This document shows positions 43,430 to 55,474 of a DNA stretch of 64,000 nucleotides, piece by piece (the stretch's first letter is position 1; every line of letters starts with the position of its first letter). Location: contig JARDYH010000005.1 in the NCBI GenBank assembly GCA_029215795.1, forward strand, positions 41,794,001-41,858,000, given 5' to 3'. The stretch comes from Anniella stebbinsi. Its lineage: Eukaryota > Chordata > Lepidosauria > Squamata > Anniellidae. Both the position numbers and the translations under genes were made by a program. Below the pieces are notes generated by a model, which was not told the DNA's origin, ran no database searches, and saw nothing but the letters and a program-made list of their open reading frames with translations.

Positions 43430-45544
43430 AGAGACTACCAATGGGTGCAATTCTGAGACACGTGTATGTGCTAATGTGTAGCTGAAGTTAACTGAGCACT
43501 TGAATCTTGTTCATGTCAATAATAATTATGCATTCCCCCCACCCAACCCCACCCCAACCCCAAATTTCACCTGCTGGGTGAAATTCCTGCTCTGGCATGA
43601 CTAATCAATAGGGCTGTGCTGAATGTTGTTCTAGTCCACTTCCCAGTTAGAAAGTACTCACATCTTCTTGTGGCCATTTACTACTATTTGCAGATACCTT
43701 TTCTTCCCTTGCTTGGTGGCCTTCTTTTTCTTTTGTTCCCTCTTCCTCAGGCGATCTCACTCAATTAGGGATCACATGCCAGATATGATAATGCTGTGTC
43801 AGTGTGGAGCCAATTGGATTTGGCTAGCTGTTGACATCACCAAGGGTAAATGAAGCACCATTTTGAAGAATAAGGTCACAGGAGCATTTAGGTATCACAG
43901 GTTAGTAGGGATCTCAAGGTGAACACCTTCATAGCTCTTTCACAATGTTCTTGACTACACCAGAATTATCAAAATAAAAGAGTGCTTTTTTATTGTAACA
44001 AAAAGTTTATGGAACACCCCACCTTCAACACATCCCTATTAGTCATGAGGATTGCATAGATTCAGTGGATCTGCAATTTCGCAATCTGTTTCCAGTTGCA
44101 CAAACGACATCCCCCCTCCTGTTCTATTCTATTTCAGATTTGTCCTTGTGTTACTTTCCCGAACATTACAAATTGAGATTGTGGATGTTGTCTACCCTTC
44201 CCTCGTGCCGTAGGTATCATTGGGAATTAGTGAGACTACTGCCTGCCTTTCCTGGCTGTACAAAGTGGAGATGTACAAATACAATGGCCAATTTCATAAC
44301 AGCGTGTGTTAAATCATCCAGGTTTTCCTGGCGCCAGCAATAGCTCTGCTCACCAGCTTCTATCTTTCTGCATGTTTTAAGCATCTGCTTCTGTATGTGC
44401 TGGTTACCTTATGCCAATCCAGTGCTGTGCTGTAAACAGAGAATATTTTTTAACCCAGAACTCAGTCCAACTCTTTCTTCTCTCCTATACTTTTTTTAAG
44501 GAGAAAAGGTCAGCGTATTCCAGTGAACTGACGTACTCTGTCTAATTTATGCACCAAGAAGCTTAAAATTGTGCGTCATTTGACTATTTTCCATTTGTTC
44601 ATGCTGAGATTAAGAGATGGGGCTTATTGTTGAGCTTATAGTCAAAATTACAACTAAGACAAAAAAAGGGTTAGAGGGGATCAGTAGCTGCAGCTGGCCT
44701 TTGATTTATTTAGTGCTGCCCAGTGTTGGGTGCGCTAAATGGGGAAACGTGGGGAAACCAACTTCTTGGGACCCAAGAAAAGCTGTCGAATTCTGAACCA
44801 ATCCAAAAGAAGGCATGTCTGGTAAAAGTGAACAGCAAAAATCTCAAAGCTAAAACTGGCTGACCCATTGCCAAGAAATCTATGTGACAACAACTGTGAC
44901 TGTTCGTATTTGTCTAAGAGATATTTTTGCTTTCTGTAAACCTCAGCGTATTTTCCTTGGCTAAATCAACATGCAGGCTTCCGACAGCATGACCGATAGC
45001 TGAACTAGGTGAAGGTGATGGGAATTTTGTATTTCACCAAAAGGGAAGACTGTTTCACCAGATAATTTTCTTGTACTGTTTTACTTGGAAAGGAGCGAGG
45101 TGGCCTTTCCATTGACAGATCTATGAGCACCGCAGACCAGTGTTCAAGCTTCAGAAAGAGCTCAGCCTGAGACCTTGGAGATGTAGTCAGAGATAATAGT
45201 ACAGACTACATAGACCACTGGTTTGATTCAGTATAAGGTAGTTTAATATGCTTAAGTTTCAGAAATATAAAAGTTCAAAGTGTTGAAACGTGAGCATGGC
45301 TTTCACTGTTTTGAATCTGGCTGCCTTCAGCCCTAGCTGATGTGACTAAGAGATGGTCTAAATATTACAAATAAGCAGCAAGGAAAACAGAATCATAAGT
45401 GAATCATGCTTCTTTCCTGACCTCTGCAGTAACATCTGAAATACAAATCATGCAACCTGTTCTGAGATGCATGAGTTCCAGAACTTCTGTCCTTTCAGGC
45501 TCATGAGCTAACTGCAAGAAAAAGTCTTACTTACGCAGTGCACT
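43430..45544. other. Unique DNA, no gene recognised
   Basis: C-rich run near 43535-43560. A 92-codon plus frame (44065-44343) has no known domain. Nothing else is recognised. Confidence 0.4.
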
Positions 45545-46060
45545 ATTATTTTATTCATTCATTCATTCATTCATCATACTTATATACCATTTAATATAAT
45601 AAAATATCTAAGCGGTTTACACAATATGCTATGAAATCACTACTAAAGTACATATATAATGCAATGCAGTATAAACATAATGAATAGGTAACAACATACA
45701 ACAAAAGCAGTAAAATGAAGCAATGCCAATTATGATTCAAGGAAAGCCTGTGTAAATAAATGTTTTCAATAGGCATTAGAAATTCTCTACAATTTCTGCC
45801 TCTCAAGCTACACATGGGAGGGTGTTCCAGGGGATGGGTGCCACTACCAAGAAGGCCTGCTTTTGTGATGTTACATATGACATTCTGAAGATCTCAAAGA
45901 TCAACTGTGTAAATAGAGGAAAGCATTCTGCTAGGATGGTGGTTGCATTAGAAACAGGAAAGGAAGATGCACAAGTCACGTCTTTATACTGTTTTGTCAG
46001 CTCTGAGGCTAGAGATTTTTCTTGTGGGCTAAAAGGCAACAACTCATATAAAGTCTAGTA
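45545..46060 (-). mobile_element. Squamate LINE 3' region
   Basis: (ATTC)n at 45554-45573, then 'CATACTTATATACCATTTAA', 'AAGCGGTTTACACAATATGC', 'GTTTTCAATAGGCATTAGAA' and 'GGAGGGTGTTCCAGGGGATG'. Order and text match the reversed LINE 3' UTR at 30915/41620, extended towards its ORF. The upstream limit is uncertain; it may reach about 47300. Confidence 0.6.
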
Positions 46061-49000
46061 TGCAAATACTTCCCTACAGTCTTGTGCTAGAAGGATCAGT
46101 TAGCCCTTGCTCTTGTACTCAATCTCTACCATTATACATCATAACCTTAGTAATGGAAAACTAATTCAAGTTATATGTTCTGGAAGATGTGCCGATCTAG
46201 GCTTTGGGAAGGTGCTGGAGAAGTGGGTATCACATTTGCAGATGTAATTGGAAAGAATGAGGCAAGATACAAATGGTGGACAGAACAAGGGCCACATTTA
46301 TTTAATTTCAGTCAGGATCTGTGGAGGAGATGGACTGTGTGTGGGATTAACTAAGCCTGGGAATTATAGGTGATTTAGCCTGAGATCCATTTGAGTGTGC
46401 CAAATCCCATTTATAGAGAGGGGTGAGAATAAATTCTTAGGCCGCATCCAACCAGATACAGAGTCTCTTCAACTCCAGGTAGATGATACGGGTTTCTCCC
46501 AAAGGCCATCCGTAGCTGCCCCACAGGTCCCACAGTCCAGCCAATCACCATAAAGGAGCCTCGGGATGCTCACTAATTGTGTCCCTCCCTCCCTGACTAA
46601 ACCTGCAGATCCCTGCCAAATGTGTCCAATGAACTTGCTTAAGTGGCAAACCAACTAAAAGCCAATGACAACTATCCACATCTGTGCAAAATAGGTGAAA
46701 ATCCCCACCAACTAAGCCTATCTGCTGGTGAGCAATAAGCAAACAACAAACGAACAAAAGATCTGACTTAGACCCAAATGGCAACCAGATAAAATTGCAC
46801 AGAAATAGGGTGGGAAGGCGAGGGGCCACAGGAAAGGAAAGAAGCTGAGTCTTGGGCAGAGCTGCCTTAAATAAAGTGAGGCCACATAACATATGTATGC
46901 ATGTTGTATTGACCCCGCCTGGTATATATCTGCAAAAGCATCCTCAACCAGAGCAGGGGGACCAGTTGGGAGAACAGCCTTGTAGTAATCAAGAATGTTT
47001 CTCTGTATGACACAGCTGACCAGACTAGTATGACCTAAGAGAAGTGTCAGTCACCTGGGTCCAAGTGTCCAAATGGATGATGCTGAGGGATAGATGAAGC
47101 TCTGCTCCAAAGACTGGTGAGATACTGGAGCAGAGGAAGCAACCAGCAACCAATGCAGAAGGAGAGCCTAATGGCTTCCCTCAAGAATAAGTTTCCCAGA
47201 CTTGGCAGGCAGTGACATGGCATTAATTTTCTTGGATCACCGGATCACTAGGACAAATCTGGTGGATGATATTAGTATGTTGGCTTGAATAGTCTGCAGT
47301 TCCCCCAGTGCAGCCAGTGACCCCACTGGGGGAAGGAACAAAGGGTTAGTTAGTACCTGCCTAATCCACATATCTCCTTATTCTTCAAGCTTCATTGCAT
47401 GTGATGTAAGCTCCATTAATTTCATATGAGCATTCTGGGGAATATAGTAGGGATGGTAGCATAGAAAATGAGATGATTTTTCTTTTGCAAGTATGATCTG
47501 GGCAGGGAGTTAGAGGAAGGACCATCGTCTCACTCTCCAACCTTGCTTGAACCTTTTGAACATCCCGTCCTCTTCGGTTTATGGCGGCAGAGAAAAGAAA
47601 ACCAAGTTTGGCTTCACACACCAGAGATTTAACCTAGAAACATGCAATTGCATCTTTCAAACCACAAATTTTCTTGCAGTTAGTTCATCATTTCCTTCCC
47701 TCCTGACCCCCACTAGAAGTATGTTCTATCCTGACACGAAGAGACCAAAACTATGTCAGTAGCATACAAAGTGGACAGAACTGGACTATCTGCTTGCAAG
47801 TCCTTTTACTGGATGAAAAAATATACAGCTGCCTTGATGGGCCATTGTCGTGGGAAAGATGCATTTCACCACAAGTACCAACTTTGTGCTTGAATATCTA
47901 ACTTATCAAGATGAAAATGCTATTACAGCATTGATCACATATTGTGCCAATTTTCCAGTGTTGTGACTACTAACATAAATGTTGTCATTCTAAGAAGAAA
48001 GGATTTAATCATTTTTTATTGACTGAGGGAGATGGGTTACAGGTAATCCTGTAAATCCCCAACAATTGCACATGATATACTGGGATTCCCCCCTTCTGTT
48101 TCCTTTCCTTTTTTATTTTTGCTGCATCACTGAAAATATTGCAGTCAAAGCATATAGATTTGTTAAAGTCCTGCTTCAGCTGACTAACAACCTGATTTGA
48201 CATAACTTTTTATACAGATCAATAGTTAATGACTGTGCTATTGCTTTTATAACTGGTTCATTTGCAAATAAAATCTCTCTAAGATTGCATGCTTTTCCTA
48301 ACACAATAACGTCACATAGGCAGAGACAACTGTTTCATGTGTTTCATGTATTTCATGAAACAGTCAAAGACAATTTAAGTAAGACATTTGAAGAAGGAAA
48401 TGTTTTTTCTCCCCCCCCCCCGTGACCATGAATATCATTTATTTCACAAATTGTTGGTTATTTTTTCCCCTTTGATTATGTTAGATTAAAAGTATTTTTC
48501 ATATGAGATACACATGGCCCAATTTCTGTTCTTGGTTATTTTGAAAGAGAAATCATTATTAAAATGAAGCAGTCTTCCTAGCAAACATTTCAGTGATAGG
48601 CTATAACAATAGAAGTGACGGAGTGGCCCATTTTATTTTTTGTAATCCATAATTTAGGTATTTAAATGGCTAAATTACACTTCCACAGAGCCTCATTTCA
48701 AGCAGCTAAAGACTTTGGAAGCCCTCTAGGACAATTACAGTGGGATGGGGGGGATGGTTTAACATGCTTACCTTCTGGAATGAATAATAGCATTTAGATA
48801 CAATTTCTTTTTCTTTCAAATATATCATTTCACAGTTACCTGTTTCTAAGGCACATTTCCAAGTTCATAAAAGTTTCAAGGCTAGATGTACCATTTTTCT
48901 GATTGATGTTTTATTATGTTTCCTTTTTCTTCTGCTGAGAATGCTGCCCACCCCATCCCAAGTACCATGAGTATTAGACTAAGTGCTAAATATTGTGGTG

Positions 49001-49665
49001 AGGTAATATGCATGCCTTGTGGTTTTGAAGACTACCCAAAAGAGCACCACTCTCAAGTTCTCTGAATACACCATGCCCACATTATAGAAACATGCAGGAA
49101 CAATCTACCTATGGGCAAATTCAGATATTGTTGTGCTAATGCCAATGACAAGGCTGAATTGTAAATCCCTTTGTAGCTTGGTTTCTGCTCATACGAAAGG
49201 CTGCTGTGTGGATACTCACATTGCCTTAACCACCAACTAGGACTGCGCACATGGTTCCCCTTGCTGGAAAGGGACTGCATGTGACTCACTAAACAGACAG
49301 AAAAGGTGTTATCAGCTTTCACGGTGGTGATCGCTTGCTTGGGCAGGAACAGCTACTGAATCCAAAGCCACCATTTACTTCTCCAATGGGTGACTGCAGC
49401 ATTCCAAAAGCTGACAGCACTGGGCACATGGCAGAACCAGGGGTGCAGATCCTGCAAAACCAGTGAGGATTTGGCAATCATGCCACAGATGGTTGTCACT
49501 GGCTACTTCACAACACTTTGGCCCCAGCAACTTGTCCACATCAGAGCCTGAACATCTCTTCCTAGTGTTATATTGGCCTACTATTAGGTCTGCTTTCTGA
49601 GAGCAAAAAGGTGGAGCTTTTGTCACTCCCCCCCCAAATAAAGATACAGTAAATGGGTTAAATGC
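46061..49665. other. Mostly unique DNA
   Basis: 46910-47300 ('AACAGCCTTGTAGTAATCAA', 'CTGACCAGACTAGTATGACC') is weakly reminiscent of reversed LINE sequence. A C-run lies at about 48410-48421. A small inverted repeat (ACTGTTTCATG / CATGAAACAGT) is at 48329-48364. No host exon is recognised; 48200-48800 is repeat-free and AT-rich. Confidence 0.35.
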
Positions 49666-49984
49666 TAGGGTGACTATATGAAAAGGAGGATAGGGCTCAT
49701 GTAACTTTAACAGTTGTAGAGAAAAGGGAATTTCAGCCAGTGTCATTTGTCTGCATGCAACACCTGGTGAAATTCCCTCTTCATCACAACAGTCAAAGCT
49801 GCAGGAGCCTGCCCTCTTTTGTATCTGGTCACGAGGGCAGGGCTCCTGCAGCTTTAACTCTTGTGACAAAGAGGGAATTTCACCAGGTGCTGCATGCATG
49901 CAAACGACACCTGCTGAAATTCTCCTTTCTATTCAACTGCTAAAGAGTCAGGAGCCCGCTCCTCCTTTTCATATGGTCACCCTA
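49666..49984. mobile_element. Family A hAT-like MITE, copy A4 (319 bp)
   Basis: Ends TAGGGTGACTATATG and CATATGGTCACCCTA, with the usual long internal inverted repeat ('GGGAATTTCAGCCAGTG', 'CCTGGTGAAATTCCCTC'). The loop reads 'TTTTGTATCTGGTCACGAGG'. No matching TSD (TTAAATGC versus GCTATACC), so one flank may have been rearranged. Confidence 0.88.
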
Positions 49985-50520
49985 GCTATACCCCAACTGG
50001 ACTTAAATAATTAATTTATTTACAAAATTTGCATAACCATATCTGAAACAGATTCCACAGCAATGAACATAAGAGGTAAAATAGTAAAAGATACAAAAAT
50101 TAAAACACCATGAAGATTATACTTTAAAACACACACACAGGCAGAATCTACACTACTGCTTAAAAACGGTTTATAACAGTAGTGACAACTGTTGGGGCCC
50201 AGGACACACTCCACATACAGTTTTCAAACCATTTTCAAAGTGTCATATCCTGCTTGGTGTAGATCTGGCCACACACACATACATACAGCCAATAAAAAAC
50301 ATGGGCTGTCAGTAAAGAAATGCTTCCTGGAATAGAGCTGTTTTCAAGAGGTGCTGGAAGCAACACAGTGTTGGCACCTCCAGGGCAGGGTGTTCCAAAG
50401 ACAGCAGGCCACCATGCTGGACGCTCTTTTCCTGGTGGACTCCAGTCGGGACATAGATCCATGTGGAACCACCAGGAGCTTCTCCTCTCACGACCCCAAG
50501 GTCTGATGTGACTGTTAACT
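49985..50520 (-). mobile_element. LINE 3' region, split by C5
   Basis: 'TAATTTATTTACAAAATTTG', 'AAAATTAAAACACCATGAAG' before C5, and 'GCCAATAAAAAACATGGGCT', 'GTAAAGAAATGCTTCCTGGA', 'GGGCAGGGTGTTCCAAAGAC' after it. Order and motifs parallel the reversed LINE at 45545-46060. Assigned by resemblance only. Confidence 0.5.
50140..50270. mobile_element. Family C palindromic element, copy C5
   Basis: It runs from GGCAGAATCTACACTACTGC to 'CTTGGTGTAGATCTGGCC', with 'TTTATAACAGTAGTGACAAC' and 'GTTGGGGCCCAGGACACACT' inside; inverse orientation to C2-C4. Flanked on both sides by ACACACA, which could be a TSD or simply a pre-existing CA run. Confidence 0.8.
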
Positions 50521-52304
50521 AGCAAAAGCCAACTGCAAGCATACTTGGGAGAAGGTGGGATCTATGAAACTCTACTTCTTGCACCTCGCCTTGGATTGGC
50601 AGCCCCACACTGGCTCCAGTCACCGGATCACCAATTCTTCTTTGCCCTCTAATGTGTTATGCAGGCCCATTGGCATCAAGTCTAAGTGTTGGGGTCAATG
50701 AGACTGTCAGGGCCCATGGGGTGGCTATCTCGCCCTGGTCCCTGGAATTAGTCAGCCCTGAGAGGTTTGCTCAGGAACGCTGAGAGTTGATGTCCAAAAT
50801 ATCTGGAGGTCTATATTCTGTCCACTCCAGCTAGGAGTAATAAACCTCACGGTCGAATTCCATTTCAGAGACACTCTCAGGGGCTGCATTTCAGTGGTGG
50901 TTGGGGGCCAAAGGCAAAAGGGATGGAGCCGAAGGTAAAGAGTGTGGAGCCAAAAACACTGGCATATTTGTGCTTAAAGGTCTTACTGTCAGTTCCTGCC
51001 AGTAACTAAGTGTTAGGAGAGCCATTTCAGACTTTTAGAATGGGAATAAACTTCAGAAAAAGTCAGGAAACCACCCAATGATCAGTGGTCAGGGAAAAGA
51101 GGGTGTGACCAGGAGAAATGGGTGTGCACATTGGGGAACTTGGAGAGCCAGACTGGGACTCCGGGAGGGCTAGCTATGGCTCCAAGGCATGAAGTTCTGC
51201 ACACCAGCTCTAAGGGGTGGACGCCAAAATCCCTGCCTAAGGTGGGGCTGGGGAGTATCATTGCCATTTTACTAATGCATTTTAATTAATATTTTAACTA
51301 TGATGTCAACCCCAGGGGTTCTAGTCATGTAGATGAAGAGTCATCAACTGAATGGGAACGTGTTATATAGCAGCTTGTGGTCTTGTTACCTACAGGTGCA
51401 CCATTGTTTTGAAAAAAAATGTCCCAGACATTACTTTGGCTCCTGTTCCTATTGTATTGACACATAAAGGGTTTTGTCCTTCATATACCACACTAATATT
51501 TGCTTTCATATTACACTGGAGTTGTTTAAATAAAAGGCCTGGAGCCCTGTTCACTGAAGATTATACTCATATGGTAATGGCGGGTATTTGTTTTTGATTG
51601 ATGTTGAATGTTATAGTCAGCCTAGGAAGGACAAAGGTGTTATCATAATAGCTCAGTAAAAATTTGCTAAAGATACAGACTGTGTGTTTGTATTTGCAAA
51701 AGGCCAATGTTTTGACGTGAAAGGGGAAAATTATTACTAGGGGCCATACTAATCACTAAAATGTATTTGGATTAACTTGGGAAAAGGAACTTGAAATCCA
51801 ATAGATTAGGACCTGGGAAGTTGGGGTCATACATCAGCCATGTGTAGCATTGGGCAAACTTCTATCTTCCAACATCTGCTCCCCATGTATGACAGACATA
51901 CTCATGACCAGCTTTGTTAGGTTTTAGTAAGATGAATGTGTGTCCATGGCATGTAGACACACGTTCCATCTTGATGGTGGACTGGAGGGGGGGCTGTGGT
52001 GGAGACAGGGAGGACTATTAAAGTCCACAGTGCTCCAACTCACCTTCTTTTGCTGAAGAGAAACCATAGTTTCTTTTGATGAAATCATGGCACCCCACCC
52101 TCCTTTCCTATGGTTACAGTGACCAATCAGGAGGGGAATCACACTACCCCCAGATCATGACTGGGAATGACTCCCTCTACTTTGAGGCAGGGATAGTTGT
52201 GAGGTAGCTCCTGCATTATTAGTATCCTGCACTGTTTTAAGATTGTTGCAAATCCTATTAAGTAAAGTTGTGGCCCTATTAAATAGCTTGTGGTCTCAAG
52301 GATA
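50521..52304. other. Unique DNA, no gene recognised
   Basis: No exon-like frame or known repeat is recognised. Confidence 0.4.
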
Positions 52305-52312
52305 ATTCTTGA

Positions 52313-53550
52313 TAGGGATGTGCACTGGATCGGACCCGATCCACGATCCGAGTCCGGTCCAGTGGGAAATCGGATAAATTATCCGATTTCCGATCCAACA
52401 GCTGGCTCCGCCAATCCAGTCCGAACTGATCCGAAAAGGCTCCGAACCGGTTCGGCGGATCAGCGGGCGCCCACTGGCGCCCACCGCCGCTTCCATTGGC
52501 AGGCGCCAGCGGGCGCCCGCTGATGAAAGTGGACAGTAGGGGGGGGAGGAGGGGGGCGCTTACCTTTCCGGCCCGTCCGCTCCCGTCCGGCGCCGGCGGC
52601 TACTACCAGCGGGCTCCGCGGCCTGCTCCAGGGTGGCGCGCCGGGTGATGTCATCACCCGGCGTGCTACTTGAGAGCAGGCCACGGAGCCCGCTGGTAGT
52701 AGCCCCCGGCGCCGGATGGGAGCGAACGGGCTGGGAAGGTAAGCAGGGGGCGCGCGGAGGGGAGGAGGGGGCCCTTACCTTTCCGGTCCATCCGCTCCCG
52801 TCCGGCGCCAGTGGCTACTACCAGCGGGCTCCGCGGCCTGCTCCAGGGTGGCGCGCCGGGTGATCACTCGGCGCGCTACTCGAGAGCAAGCCGCAAAGCC
52901 AGCTGGCGGTAGCCGCCGGCGCCGGACGGTAGGGAACGGCCCGGAAAGGTGAGAGGGGGCGCGCGGAGGGGAGGGGGGGTGCTTAGCTTTTAGGGACACC
53001 CGTCCGGCGCCGGCGGCTACTACCAGCGGGCTCCGCGGCCTGCTCCAGGGTGGCGCGCTGGGTGATCACCCGGCGCCCTACTCTAGAGCAAGCCGCAAAG
53101 CCGGCTGGCGGTAGCCGCCGGCGCCGGACGGGAGCGAACGGCCCTAAAAGGTAAGCAGTGGTGGGGAAGGGGGCTTACCCCCCCGGGGCCGTCCGCTTCT
53201 ATCCGCGGGTGCCCGCGGGCGCCTGCGGATGGAAGCGGAAGGCCCTGGGGGGGAGGGAGCGCGGGGGAGGGGGCTTACCTGCCAGGGCCGTCCACAGTGG
53301 ACGGCCCCGGGGGGGAGGGAGTTAGGCCCCCCTCACCCACCCGCCACCATTTTTTCCTCATAGACTTGCATTGCAATGCAAGTCTATGGGGAAAAAAATG
53401 GTGGCCGATCCAAAAATTTACGATTTTTGGATCGGGATCGGACTCAATCCGGTCCGGGGGGCCTCCGATTTTGTCCGAACCGATCCATGACAAAATTGGT
53501 GGTCCAGATCCGGGTCCCGATCCGATCCGGGGGGTCCGTGCACACCCCTA
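52313..53550 (+). mobile_element. Family B hAT-like foldback element, copy B6 (1,238 bp)
   Basis: It begins TAGGGATGTGCACTGGATCG and ends 'CCGTGCACACCCCTA', exact TSD ATTCTTGA at 52305-52312 and 53551-53558. By eye it is very close to B1 at both ends, but the GC-rich palindromic module is present three times (about 52558-52742, 52776-52955, 52990-53155) where B1 has one. Module 1 carries TGATGTCATCA at 52646-52656. The 'CATAGACTTGCATTG' palindrome is at 53358-53393. Long frames inside are palindrome artefacts. Confidence 0.93.
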
Positions 53551-53558
53551 ATTCTTGA

Positions 53559-55124
53559 TTTCATTGGAGATAGACATAATGTTATAAGATTTTCAATATT
53601 TGTTAGGATGAAGAATACCCACAAATTTTGGGTTCTCACACCAGTCTTTTCCCCCCTAAATTTGGGGAGATGTACTTGTGCATAGTGTGCTGTTGTACTG
53701 TCATGCTCTAACTGTTTCTGCAAGTAATATTGCTCAACCCTTCAATAATATACAATGAATGGTGTCAAAAACAATAACTACTTTCAATGCTTCAAGAACT
53801 GTTTAGCATTGCATAGTTTGTTTTTCTCAAAAAAATAAACCTCACTGGGCTGGTTAATCACTTGAGAACTGTAACATCTAGTGCTGACTTGCATGCATGA
53901 ATACACCATTCCAGATCTAGAGATATGTCAACACATATCTCAAACACAAAGGTTTTCAATTTGATAAACTCACACATTTAGACATCAGTGACACCGAGTA
54001 TAGAATTAGGTAACATAATCAACTGATATGTGTATATGTGTGAATCAGGCTTTGGTGAATTTGTGAATGGGATCCATTGAAAAGCATTGCATTTGGGATG
54101 ATATATAAGATCTATTTGTAGTGCTAGGTGTATGACAACTTGCTGTTTCTATCTTACTGTCACAGGACCAGCTCTGCCCTGATATGTGTGTGGAAAGGAA
54201 GATCGGGCCACACTCTTGTTTGCCCTTCCCTTCCCATAATGTTTTGCTGCTACCAGGTTCTTTTTTGTCCATGGCTACCTCCACCATACAGCCTTAAAAC
54301 CACCTGGGCCTCTTGTAAATACCTTTAGATAGTGTGAGATTTGGCTTTTAGTTGTGGGATAGGTAATCCAACAAGAAAGAAGACCATAACATTTAAACAA
54401 CAAAATGGTAGACGTTTTCTGCAAAAGTATTATTATTAGGAAAAAGATTTTAACATCTGAATCATTGCAATACACATACATGCACAGAGCAAAACCATAA
54501 GATGTAAGAAAACATAAGAAAATATCTAGGGGAAATGCATCCAGCCAACCTACTGAGTCCCTGTTTTTTCTAAATTCTCCCCATCAATACCTTACTGTCA
54601 TAGTTTTCAACTTTTCCAAGCAGCTTTCTGATTTTCTTTCCCTTTCTTTTTTCCTTCCTTCCTTGATCTCTATTTCAGCCTTCCTCTACTTTTTAGATGT
54701 TAAAGCTAGCCTGCATTTGTAACTCTAACCAATCAGGAGGGGTTACTTTTACCCAACATTTCTTCTGCTGAACTCTGCATTTTTTTAAAGCCTTGGAATC
54801 TTGCAGAACTATAGTCCCTTTGGAGTTGCAAGGTAAACAAACCCTCCTCTGCAGGATCCTTTTCTTGCTGACCATCAGCTAAACTTTTAAGCCTGAACTT
54901 TTGGTTTTAGCAACCACAGAAAGGAATTAATTCCATAATATCTCAATCAAACCTTATACAAAATTATATGACAGTTCTGTTCCCTCTCTCTTACATCCAT
55001 CAAGTGTCATGATATTCTCTATTATGCTGAACAAGGAATCAAAACTTCTTCTTCACAGGACCAAAAACTAGTGTGAAAGAACTTGCAAGCACTTATTGGC
55101 AGTTAATGCTCAGCTCTTCATTTG
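53559..55124. other. Unique AT-rich DNA
   Basis: No gene or recognised repeat. Confidence 0.4.
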
Positions 55125-55157
<33 letters not shown>

Positions 55158-55470
55158 CATCATCTCTTTTTTCTCACTCATGGTGGTTTTTTTCTAGATG
55201 GACATGATGGGCTTTGCCAAGTCATGCTGTCTATTATTATTATTATTATTATTAGCCCATCTTTGCAGCCCTACTGTTATTACTAGGGATGTGTTTTGCT
55301 GGTCTGTGACCATAATAAATAATTGATTATTTATTTATTTATTTTATTCCAAAGCTCTCTGGGCAGTTTACAAAAATTAAAAACATTGAACATTAAAAAC
55401 ATCGATATACAAAATTTAAAACCATAAAGCATAAAAACAAGTTATAATTACAATATCCTTTAAAACAACA
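55125..55470 (-). mobile_element. LINE 3' tails with (ATT)n runs
   Basis: (ATT)n at 55128-55157 and 55230-55254; then 'TATTCCAAAGCTCTCTGGGC', 'AGTTTACAAAAATTAAAAAC' and 'ATTGAACATTAAAAACATCG', the terminus seen at 30915. Two separate ATT runs suggest two truncated insertions or a rearranged one. Confidence 0.65.
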
Positions 55471-55474
55471 ATTC

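Noticed and set aside
49375..49899. 174-codon minus-strand frame
   Set aside because: About half of it lies in MITE A4; no domain recognised.
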